Shown here: positions 18,682-26,414 of the stretch, in pieces | Layout of the letters: every line of letters starts with the position of its first letter | Position numbering within the stretch: the first letter of the stretch is position 1 | Source of the DNA: Pseudomonas fluorescens | Lineage (GTDB): Bacteria > Pseudomonadota > Gammaproteobacteria > Pseudomonadales > Pseudomonadaceae | Direction of reading: 5' to 3' | DNA: 64,000 nucleotides | Assembly: GCF_001307275.1 (NCBI RefSeq) | Contig: NZ_CP012831.1 | Coordinates: forward strand, 7,055,103-7,119,102 | Notes under the pieces: model-generated | The model's database searches: none | Told to the model about the DNA's origin: nothing | What the model saw: only the letters and a program-made list of their open reading frames with translations | Translations under genes and position numbers: made by a program

Positions 18682-19854
18682 ATGAGCAGCCGCGCCGTAC
18701 TCTACAGCGCCGTAGATGATGTCATCACGCGCTATATGATTGACGTAGACAGCGCAACGCTCCACAGGATGGAAAGCGTCACTGTGGCCTCAAAGGTGCA
18801 ATACGCATGGCCTCATCCATCCGGCGGCTTCCTGTATGTCTCAACAAGCGACGGTGGCCCGAGGGTGGAGTCCCATCACAATCACGTCAGCGCTTACTCG
18901 TTGGGACCTGACGGGCAACTCAACACTCACGGCTTACCTGCGCGACTTCCCTACCGAGCGGTACATTTGTGTATCGACCCCCTGGGACGATTTATCGTCA
19001 ATGCCCACAATTTCAAGCGCGGCTCATTGACTGTGCACCGCATCAACGCAGACCGTACAATTGGCAGTTGCCAGGCTCAGGATCCGGACACCGACTTTGG
19101 GGTCTATCCGCACCAAGTCATGTTTTATCCATCCGCCAAACAAGTCCTGGTAGTTGACCGCGGCAATAACGCAACGACAGACAAGCTGGAAGATCCCGGG
19201 GCACTCCGTTCATTTCGGCTAACTGAAGAGCATCTCCAAATGAGCGATGTGGTTGCGCCGAATCATGGCTATGACTTCGGCCCGCGGCATGTCGACTTTC
19301 ATCCGACGCATCCGTGGCTTTACGCAGCCGACGAGCGAACCAACCGTCTCTACATGTTCCGACATGACGGTGACCGGATCGAGGCCGAGCCAGCCTTCAC
19401 GCGGGGAACGCTGCGAACCCCTGAGCACGTGCGCCCGCGACAACTCGCCGGTGCAATCCATGTTCATCCAAACGGGAAGTTTGTTTACCTGGTAAATCGC
19501 GCAGATGCGACGCACTCCGACCAGGGGCACCAAGTGTTCTCCGGAGGTGAAAACAACATAGCCGTCTACGCTATCAACCCTGAAACAGGCGAGCCCACAC
19601 TCGTTCAGCATGTGGACACTCGTTCCTTTCACGTCCGAACATTTGCCTGTGATCCCAGTGGCCGTTTGCTCGTCACGGCGAGTATCAAGGCCTTGGCCAC
19701 ATACGATGATGAAAAAGGGCTGGCTGTAACGCCCGCGACACTGTCGATATTCCGGATAGGTGATGACGGGCATCTCAAGTACGCTCGAAGCGTCGATGTC
19801 GAGACGCCAGGAAATCAACTTCAGTACTGGATGGGTATTGTCGGGCTACGTTGA
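18682..19854 (+). CDS. lactonase-family beta-propeller protein (6-phosphogluconolactonase/carboxymuconate cyclase-like)
   Basis: The 390-residue protein shows repeated propeller blades with the family phrases AWPHPSGGFLYVST, HLCIDPLGRFIVNAH, YPHQVMFYPSAKQVLVVDRG, HVDFHPTHPWLYAADE and IHVHPNGKFVYLVNR. That is the seven-bladed lactonase fold (PF10282). Members hydrolyse lactones or, in fungi, cyclise carboxymuconate. There is no signal peptide, so it is cytosolic. The ATG abuts the DUF35 stop, consistent with translational coupling. It may open a lactone intermediate of the same pathway, but no substrate can be named. Confidence 0.85.
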   Translation: MSSRAVLYSAVDDVITRYMIDVDSATLHRMESVTVASKVQYAWPHPSGGFLYVSTSDGGPRVESHHNHVSAYSLGPDGQLNTHGLPARLPYRAVHLCIDPLGRFIVNAHNFKRGSLTVHRINADRTIGSCQAQDPDTDFGVYPHQVMFYPSAKQVLVVDRGNNATTDKLEDPGALRSFRLTEEHLQMSDVVAPNHGYDFGPRHVDFHPTHPWLYAADERTNRLYMFRHDGDRIEAEPAFTRGTLRTPEHVRPRQLAGAIHVHPNGKFVYLVNRADATHSDQGHQVFSGGENNIAVYAINPETGEPTLVQHVDTRSFHVRTFACDPSGRLLVTASIKALATYDDEKGLAVTPATLSIFRIGDDGHLKYARSVDVETPGNQLQYWMGIVGLR

Positions 19855-19875
19855 TTGAGCGGCAATGCGCCGATG

Positions 19876-19901
19876 GTCCCCCACTGCCAGCAGTGGGGGA
19901 C
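19876..19901. terminator. bidirectional hairpin between convergent genes
   Basis: GTCCCCCACTG pairs perfectly with CAGTGGGGGAC around a CCAG loop. It lies between the ends of the lactonase gene (plus) and the SDR gene (minus). The T tract is poor (TACAATTAAAT on the plus side), but the 11-bp stem is very stable. Confidence 0.7.
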
Positions 19902-19906
19902 TACAA

Positions 19907-20746
19907 TTAAATACGATTGAGCAGCCGGCCGCCGTCCACCGCCAATGAGATACCAGTGATGAAATTGGCTTCATCGGACGCAAGAAACAGGGCCGCATTC
20001 GCAACATCCCAAGCGGTTCCCTGGCGGCCGAGCGGCACTTTGGCGTTGCGCTCCGCGCTGACCTGCTCACGCGTCTGGTTCCACGCTTGAATACGCGCCT
20101 CAACCGCCATCGGCGTCGAGATCAAGCCTGGCAGGATGCAGTTTGCCCTGATCCCATAAGGAGCATTTTGAAGCGCCAACTGCTCGGTGAAAGCAATGAC
20201 ACCCGCTTTTGTAGCCTTGTAGGTAACGTAGGGATACTTACCCAATGCCGCCGCGGATGACACATTGACGATAACCCCGCCCCCTTGTTCGCGCATGAGT
20301 GCTACTGCGTGCTTACAGGCAAAGACGGTACCGCGAAGATTGATACGGCAAATGTTATCGAACTGATCTTCGGTGATGTCCATCAAGTCGGCGTCACCAC
20401 CGGCGAGGCTGACCCCCACATTGTTGTGCAGGACATCCAGGGCCCCCCAACGTTTTTTTGCCATCTGCATGGCAAGGGCCAACTCATGTTCCCGGGTCAC
20501 ATCCGCAGAAAATGCTGCAGCGGAACCGCCCTCCTGAATGATCATCGCCGCAGTTTCCTCAGCGGACTCGATTTGCCGATCAACGGCCAGAACGTGCGCC
20601 CCTTCACGTGCAAATCGAATGGCCGCCGCTCGACCGTTACCCATGCCTTCGCCCGGGCTTTGTCCAGCACCAATAACAACAGCAACTTTCCCGGCAAGCC
20701 GCCCTGCCGGTGTGTACCCCTGCGTTTGATCCAGTGAGCCTGCCAT
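19907..20746 (-). CDS. SDR-family NAD(P)-dependent oxidoreductase
   Basis: A 279-residue classical short-chain dehydrogenase. It has the cofactor motif GAGQSPGEGMGNG (about residue 26; a long loop variant), NNVG (about 109), the catalytic Ser in VNVSSAAA and the Tyr-x3-Lys in YKATKAG (about 175), and a family C-terminus GISLAVDGGRLL. It should oxidise a secondary alcohol or reduce a ketone in the cytosol. GAGAGGGCGG precedes the ATG. It is convergent with the lactonase operon and divergent from the CapA-like gene. Confidence 0.92.
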   Translation of the reverse strand: MAGSLDQTQGYTPAGRLAGKVAVVIGAGQSPGEGMGNGRAAAIRFAREGAHVLAVDRQIESAEETAAMIIQEGGSAAAFSADVTREHELALAMQMAKKRWGALDVLHNNVGVSLAGGDADLMDITEDQFDNICRINLRGTVFACKHAVALMREQGGGVIVNVSSAAALGKYPYVTYKATKAGVIAFTEQLALQNAPYGIRANCILPGLISTPMAVEARIQAWNQTREQVSAERNAKVPLGRQGTAWDVANAALFLASDEANFITGISLAVDGGRLLNRI

Positions 20747-21106
20747 TTCCGCCCTCTCTTATTTTCATGTAAGCGATTGAACTAACTGATAATTTTAAAT
20801 AGTAGACTGGCACCAACGCCGTTTTCCTGAACAGGCGTCGACCCTCGACCTGCCACAGAGACGCTCAGGCAGGTAACGCCCGCGCCCGGAAGGAAGTCGA
20901 AATTGATACTATCACATGTTCTTATTATCGATACCTGTTCCGATCATCAGAACCAAGAAAATCAAAACTGACTCTTTATCCAACGACATGATGCCTGTAC
21001 AAATCGTGGTCATGCCGTTTTCGCAGTGCTATTATCAGTTCTAACTAGCAGCATATGTTTCATTCATCGGAACCATAAATTCCCCACAAAAATAATAGGA
21101 GGGAAA
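20747..21106. other. divergent promoter region
   Basis: This 360-base AT-rich gap separates the SDR gene (minus) from the CapA-like gene (plus) and must hold both promoters. A weak inverted repeat GTTC-N9-GAAC is present near 20938. I see no gene. Confidence 0.4.
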
Positions 21107-22222
21107 ATGACATCGAACGCCACCATATTGATCGGCGGGGACTGCGGACCCACGCATGGACCGAAAGACGGCTTCCCGGTGGAGGGATACACAGAGCTCG
21201 TCCTGCCGACCCTTGCCTCGGCCGATATGCGCTTCATCAACTGCATGCGCACCTACTCGGACCGCACCGTGCGCGCAGATCATGCCCCACAAGTCGGTCA
21301 GCCCGTTGAAATGGCTGCTATTTTCACCAATGGCAGGTTCGATGCGGTGACCCTGGCAAACAATCACAGCTACGACAGCGGCCCGGATGCCCTCGTGGAT
21401 ACCCGGGACTTCTTTGTCTCGCGCGGCATCCAGGTGACAGGCGCAGGTCGGGATCTGGAAGAAGCACGATGTCCAGCAATCATTGAACACGACGGGATCA
21501 AGGTCGGTTATATGGGCTATACCTCGCTCGGTCCTGCCGGCAGTGAGGCAGGCCCGCAAAAACCTGGCGTGTCCAGTATCAAGGTCGATACCTCCTATGA
21601 AACACGTGGTCCCCACCAGCCCGTTCGCATTCGCACGGAACCCGATTCCAGCGACCTGGCGAACCTGATCGAGGACATCAAGAAGCTGAAAGGTGAGGTA
21701 GACGTCGTTATCCTGGCTTTTCATTCCGGCGTCATCCGGCTGCCACGCGTGATCTCCGATTACCAGGTGACCGTAGCCCATGCTGCCATTGATGCCGGTG
21801 CAGATATGGTGGTGTGTCACGCACCGCATATTCCCAAAGCGATCGAGATGTATAAGGGCAAAGCCATCTTCTACAGTCTCGGCGTGTTCGCAATGACCAA
21901 GTCGTTTCCCGCGCCTTCATGGAACGAACCCGCCTGGTCCCACGGTGCGGTTCGCAATCACGCGGACCTCGACCCCGAATACCCTTTCATGCCCTACGGC
22001 AAGGCCTGTACCTTGAGCTTGCTCGCCAAAGCAGTGGCGACCAAAAACGGTATACAAAAAGTTTCGTTCCTTCCGATGGTCATGGACGCACGGTATCGGC
22101 CTGAAGTGCTGAATCACGACGATCCTCGATTCCATGAAGTGCTTTCCTACTTGGAATGGGCCTCCGAAGACATGCCACATCGATTTAGCGTTGAAGGCAA
22201 TGAAATCATCGTATCGGAGTAA
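21107..22222 (+). CDS. CapA-family metallophosphatase-fold protein (PGA_cap), cytosolic
   Basis: The 371-residue protein matches the PGA_cap domain: ILIGGDCGP at the start (metal-binding Asp), VTLANNHSYDSG (about 81-92), VVILAFHSG (about 206-214) and VVCHAPHIPKAIEMYKGKAIFYSLG (Asn-His/His pattern altered, about 235-255). CapA proteins are known from poly-gamma-glutamate capsule synthesis, but capB, capC and capE are absent here and there is no signal peptide or membrane anchor. It lies four bases upstream of an SDR gene within a catabolic region, so a different hydrolytic role is likely. AGGAGGG gives a strong ribosome site and fixes the ATG at 21107; the upstream open frame is ignored. Confidence 0.85.
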   Translation: MTSNATILIGGDCGPTHGPKDGFPVEGYTELVLPTLASADMRFINCMRTYSDRTVRADHAPQVGQPVEMAAIFTNGRFDAVTLANNHSYDSGPDALVDTRDFFVSRGIQVTGAGRDLEEARCPAIIEHDGIKVGYMGYTSLGPAGSEAGPQKPGVSSIKVDTSYETRGPHQPVRIRTEPDSSDLANLIEDIKKLKGEVDVVILAFHSGVIRLPRVISDYQVTVAHAAIDAGADMVVCHAPHIPKAIEMYKGKAIFYSLGVFAMTKSFPAPSWNEPAWSHGAVRNHADLDPEYPFMPYGKACTLSLLAKAVATKNGIQKVSFLPMVMDARYRPEVLNHDDPRFHEVLSYLEWASEDMPHRFSVEGNEIIVSE

Positions 22223-22225
22223 ATC

Positions 22226-23002
22226 ATGGACCTGAAGATCAACGGAAAAGTGGCAGTCATAACCGCCGCCAGCGCAGGTTTAGGCAAGAACATTGCTCAC
22301 GCACTGGCGGCCGAGGGCGTTCACGTGGTGCTGTTTGCACGCTCGGCGGACAAACTGGCCGCCCTCGCCCAGGAAATAACGGCAAAGCACGGCGTGCGTG
22401 CAGTCGCCATTGCCGGCGACATGCGCGTCGCCGCTGACGTAAAGCGCCTCGCCGACACGGTGAACGCTACATTCAACGGCACCGACATCCTCGTCCTGAA
22501 CACGGGACGAGCCCCCAATCCGCTGCGGGCGACGCTCGACGAAACTGAAGAGGAACGGTGGCAAGAGGCCTATCAAAATCAACTCTGGGGAACCATCCAG
22601 GTAGCCAAGGAAATGGTTCCTCAGATGCTCAAGAAGCAATGGGGTCGCGTCATCGCCATTACCTCGGCATCAGTAAAGCAACCCATGCCGCACCATAGCC
22701 TTTCAACCGTTTTTCGCGCCGGCGTTACCGCGTACATGAAACATCTCGCGAACGAAGTGGGCTCTTGCGGCATCACTGTCAATTGCGTAGCACCGGCGTT
22801 GATCGACACATCGCACCGCACCGGCACCGCCGCGTACACCCCGGAGCAGGCAGAGGCGCGCCGCAAACTTACGCCGCTCGGCCGCATGGGGGAGCAAGAC
22901 GAGGTCTGTGGCGTGGTCGCGTTTCTCGCATCCACACAGGCGGGTTTCATCACTGGATCGAGCATCAGCGTTGATGGCGGCATGATCGGTTCATTGCTTT
23001 AG
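22226..23002 (+). CDS. atypical SDR-family protein lacking the Tyr-Lys catalytic pair
   Basis: The 258-residue protein has the SDR fold and a normal C-terminus (GFITGSSISVDGGM), but departs from the family at key sites. The cofactor motif reads TAASAGLGK in place of TGxxxGxG. The position of the catalytic Tyr-x3-Lys reads Ser-Thr-Val-Phe-Arg (about residues 156-162), so both residues are missing. A subgroup of 3-oxoacyl-ACP-reductase-like SDRs shares this feature. The gene begins four bases after the CapA-like stop, so the two are probably made together. Whether it still acts as an oxidoreductase is unclear. Confidence 0.85.
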   Translation: MDLKINGKVAVITAASAGLGKNIAHALAAEGVHVVLFARSADKLAALAQEITAKHGVRAVAIAGDMRVAADVKRLADTVNATFNGTDILVLNTGRAPNPLRATLDETEEERWQEAYQNQLWGTIQVAKEMVPQMLKKQWGRVIAITSASVKQPMPHHSLSTVFRAGVTAYMKHLANEVGSCGITVNCVAPALIDTSHRTGTAAYTPEQAEARRKLTPLGRMGEQDEVCGVVAFLASTQAGFITGSSISVDGGMIGSLL

Positions 23003-23113
23003 CATTCAGGCAATATGCTCTCATCCCCCCCCCAAGAACAATAAAATTATCTGCACCATTCCCCCTATACGTCGCATGCGTCGGTTGAATGGTCACAAGA
23101 GAGGCGACAGGCA

Positions 23114-24448
23114 ATGAAAATCGGATACATCGGGCTCGGCGCCCTCGGCAGTCAACTCGCTCGTCGATTCCTGTCTCACTCGTTATGCGTGTGGGATATC
23201 AACACGGCTGCCGTCGACACGTTCAAGAAACTGGGCGCCGATGTCGCGCCTACGGCGGCCGACCTGGCTCGCCGGTGTGACGTCATCTTCCTGTGCCTGC
23301 CACGCAGTTCGGACGTCAGGTCTGCGCTGTTCGGTCCAAACGGCCTCGCGGCCGGATTGGTGCCGGGGACGCTGATCATTGATCAAACAAGTGGTATCCC
23401 GGGCGAGACCAGACGTATGGCCGAAGAACTGGCCGAACGCGGTATCGACATGATGGATGCTGCGGTGTCTGCCAGCCCCCTGGTCGTTGCCGAAGGCAAA
23501 GCCACCCTGATGGTTGCGGGCCCGGATACGGTTTACGAGCGCGCCCTCCCCGTTTTACAAGTTATCACCCAAACGATTTATCGTTGTGGCGAAAGGGTCG
23601 GCGACGGTCAAGCCATGAAAATGGTCAACAACGCCATGAATGCTGGCTGCCGACTCGGGACCCTTGAAGTCGTGGCCATGGGCAAAAAAGCCGGCCTGTC
23701 ACTGCCCCTGATGGCGGACGTGTTGAACCGCAACAAAGCGCGAAATCAAACCACGGATAGAATGCTACCCGCGCTTGCCCAGGGAAAACCCTCCACCAAT
23801 TTCGCCCTCGCATTGATGCTCAAAGACGTCGATCAAGCCGTCGCGCTGGGAATGTCCAGGGATGTCCCAATGCCGCTAACCGCTCTGGTCAGGGCATTGT
23901 TGCAAATCGGAACCAACACCCTGGGGCCAATTGCGCAGCTCGAAGACATGGTCGGGCTCATCGAAAGCATGGCGGCGACAAAACTGTACGACGGCGACGC
24001 CGTGAAGCTGACCACGGATGGCGCCCCTCAAGCGTGCCCTGAAGGTGACGCCATCGAGTTGGTCACAGGTGCGATCGCATCGCTATGCAGCGCGATTACT
24101 TATGAATGCACGGCGGCAGGCCTGCGATATGGGTTGGCATTGGAAGACATGGCACAGGTCCTGGAAAAGACATCGGGATGGAGTGAATCCTCTCGCTCTA
24201 TTTATACCCAATTGTTATCCAGTCACGCCCTGGACAACACGGCACTCTCGAGCGAAAAAACCATCCTCAAAGCGGCCTGTTTGCGCGGCAATGATCTTGG
24301 AGCTCCCATGTTGATCGCCAATGCTGCACGAAGCCTCTTCGAGCAAGCGGATCATCAGATCAGCGATCCAGTCCCGATAAAAGACTTGAGCACGTTCTAC
24401 AGCTCTATTTCCGCGGTTCAGTTCAAGCCCTCCTCCAACTGCAATTGA
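23114..24448 (+). CDS. 3-hydroxyisobutyrate dehydrogenase-family protein with duplicated C-terminal domain
   Basis: The 444-residue protein starts with the beta-hydroxyacid dehydrogenase signature (IGYIGLGALGSQLA) and has VSASPLVVAEGKATLMVAG in the substrate region and the catalytic Lys in AMKMVNNAMNAG (about 177). Family members are about 290-300 residues long. Here an extra 140 residues after about 305 resemble the NAD_binding_11 helical domain again (GDAIELVTGAIASLCSAI, later ILKAACLRGNDLGAP), but with no catalytic Lys. It should oxidise a 3-hydroxy acid with NAD(P). GAGAGGCGACAGG precedes the ATG. It follows the atypical SDR by 111 bases and may share its operon. Confidence 0.88.
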   Translation: MKIGYIGLGALGSQLARRFLSHSLCVWDINTAAVDTFKKLGADVAPTAADLARRCDVIFLCLPRSSDVRSALFGPNGLAAGLVPGTLIIDQTSGIPGETRRMAEELAERGIDMMDAAVSASPLVVAEGKATLMVAGPDTVYERALPVLQVITQTIYRCGERVGDGQAMKMVNNAMNAGCRLGTLEVVAMGKKAGLSLPLMADVLNRNKARNQTTDRMLPALAQGKPSTNFALALMLKDVDQAVALGMSRDVPMPLTALVRALLQIGTNTLGPIAQLEDMVGLIESMAATKLYDGDAVKLTTDGAPQACPEGDAIELVTGAIASLCSAITYECTAAGLRYGLALEDMAQVLEKTSGWSESSRSIYTQLLSSHALDNTALSSEKTILKAACLRGNDLGAPMLIANAARSLFEQADHQISDPVPIKDLSTFYSSISAVQFKPSSNCN

Positions 24449-24871
24449 TTGGCGGCTCACGAATAGTGAGCGTGGAATCGATCGAGGTCTATAGGAAAAC
24501 CAAAGTCTGTCCCGATGCGGCGGTAAGCCAGCGGCACCTTCTGCAGGAAACAAGCCCACGCTCGGCTACCTGCCTGGTCCGGCAAACCTCGCCAACCTAT
24601 TAACAAATAGTGAACGCGTATTGCTTTTAAACCCCAGCAACACGCGTCTTTCTAACATAACCTTCGTTAGCGGATTGCGTCATCGCAGAAACGCTTTTCA
24701 CAAACATTACGCTCGCTGACCACCAAGATTCATCTGGCGAAAATGCAATATTGATCCACGCCTCGAACATCTCTAAGGCCTGATGGCGAAGCAACACTGT
24801 TTCATCCTGCAGTCTTGATGCATCAGCTTTGCATCAACTAATAAAAACCATCCTGTCACAGGAGAAGACGC
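24449..24871. other. non-coding gap with carrier promoter
   Basis: About 420 bases between the 3-hydroxyisobutyrate dehydrogenase-like gene and the MFS carrier gene. I find no convincing gene or RNA. The carrier's ribosome site (AGGAGAAG) is at the right end. Confidence 0.45.
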
Positions 24872-26242
24872 ATGACGAAGACGAAAACGACCAGCTCTCG
24901 GCGATCGCTAGCCGCTGGCGCTATCGGGAACTTCGGTGAGATCTACGATTTCGCTGTATTCGGGTTCTCAATACCCATTTTATCCGTTCATTTTTTTCCC
25001 GGCTCAGATCGAACTGCCGCGCTTCTGAGCACGTTCGCAGTCTATGCAGTGGCCTTCGTAGCCCGCCCCCTGGGTGGCTTGATGTTTGGCTATCTGGCGG
25101 ACCGCCTTGGCCGTATCAGGGTCATGGCGATGACCGTTTGGCTCATGGCACTAGGCACCGCGATCATCGGGCTGCTTCCGACCTATGCAACCATCGGGAT
25201 CGCCGCACCGTTACTGCTGTTGCTCTGTCGAATCGCACAAGGCTTGGCACTGGGTGGCGAAACGACCGGCTCGACCAGCTACATCGTCGAGTCGGCACCG
25301 GAAAACCGCAGAGGATACTGGCTTGGCTTCACGCTGATTTTCTCTCACCTGCCCAACGCCGTCGTGGCCGGTTTGGTCGTCGCACTCCAGCTTGGAGCGG
25401 GGGATCAAGCGTATTCAGACTGGGCGTGGCGCATCCCTTTCCTTCTTGGAGGCATTATCGGAGTTGTCGGGTTCTGGTTGCGCCGCAACATCGATGAGCC
25501 TGAAGAGTACAAGCAAGCCCGCCAGGCCAGTAAAGCCAGCAAAATCAAGAAAAATCCGCTGATCGCGGCCATTCGCTGCGGTGGATTGAGGGGTATGTTG
25601 CACGTGTTCATGGTCCAACCTGTTTTTTCGGTAGGGGCTTACCTATTGCTCGGCTTTATGTACACCTTTCTAATTGAGGTCGGGAAGCTGGATTCCACCT
25701 CGGCTTTAATCTCAAACGCCATCGCCGTCATCGTACTTTCAGCCCTACTTCCGTTAGGAGGTTTATTGAGCGATCGGTTTGGCCGCAAGCGAGTACTGAC
25801 ATTTGGTGCGGCATGGATAGCGCTCTCGGCATATCCGGCCATGTACTTGGCTGCCTCGGGTTCCTTCGCTAGCGCTGTGGCCGGGCAAACACTCCTCGCT
25901 GCCGGATTGGGGATTTATGGGGCAGCCAGCTTTGTGGCCGCAGCGGAATTTTTCCCGACATCGTTCCGTGCAACCGGACACGCGATTTCCTATCAGACAA
26001 GTGTCGCGATGTTCGGCGGAACGTGCCCATTGATCGCTGCGTACCTGTCCCAGGCGTTTGGCTCCCCGCTGGCGCCGGCCTTTTACGTCACGTTGATTGC
26101 CGTGCTCTGTCTGATCACAACTCAGTTTGTTCCTGAGACTCGTGGAGTAAACCTGCGCACCTCGGTGGGCAACAAGACAAGCAACAAGGCGAGTGAATTG
26201 CCGCAGCCCCAGAAAGCAATGCGGCAAGAGCTTTCTACATAA
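24872..26242 (+). CDS. MFS transporter, metabolite:proton symporter (MHS) type
   Basis: The 456-residue inner-membrane protein has an MHS-family N-terminus (GAIGNFGEIYDFAVFGFS), the RPLGGLMFGYLADRLGR loop between helices 2 and 3, and LALGGETTGSTSYIVESAP in helix 4, plus about 12 membrane segments. MHS carriers (KgtP, ProP, citrate and shikimate permeases) import organic acids with protons. It is a good candidate for uptake of the compound degraded by the neighbouring enzymes. The chemoreceptor gene follows on the same strand. A hairpin at 26286-26305 separates the two. Confidence 0.92.
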   Translation: MTKTKTTSSRRSLAAGAIGNFGEIYDFAVFGFSIPILSVHFFPGSDRTAALLSTFAVYAVAFVARPLGGLMFGYLADRLGRIRVMAMTVWLMALGTAIIGLLPTYATIGIAAPLLLLLCRIAQGLALGGETTGSTSYIVESAPENRRGYWLGFTLIFSHLPNAVVAGLVVALQLGAGDQAYSDWAWRIPFLLGGIIGVVGFWLRRNIDEPEEYKQARQASKASKIKKNPLIAAIRCGGLRGMLHVFMVQPVFSVGAYLLLGFMYTFLIEVGKLDSTSALISNAIAVIVLSALLPLGGLLSDRFGRKRVLTFGAAWIALSAYPAMYLAASGSFASAVAGQTLLAAGLGIYGAASFVAAAEFFPTSFRATGHAISYQTSVAMFGGTCPLIAAYLSQAFGSPLAPAFYVTLIAVLCLITTQFVPETRGVNLRTSVGNKTSNKASELPQPQKAMRQELST

Positions 26243-26285
26243 CCCTTTTTGCAGTCAACTGATCGCTGAGCGGCTCAAGATGTGC

Positions 26286-26305
26286 GCGGACTGAAAACAG
26301 TCCGC
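26286..26305 (+). terminator. hairpin after MHS carrier gene
   Basis: GCGGACTG-AAAA-CAGTCCGC forms a perfect 8-bp stem 43 bases past the carrier stop. There is no T tract, so termination is only likely. Confidence 0.45.
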
Positions 26306-26414
26306 CTCATCGGCTGAGCCGCCGAACATATCGCACCCGAACAGGATCGGTTGTAAAGGCGACTACCGCTCCAAATTGGCCGTTTGCCCGTCCTCCCTGT
26401 TTATGGGCTTAACT

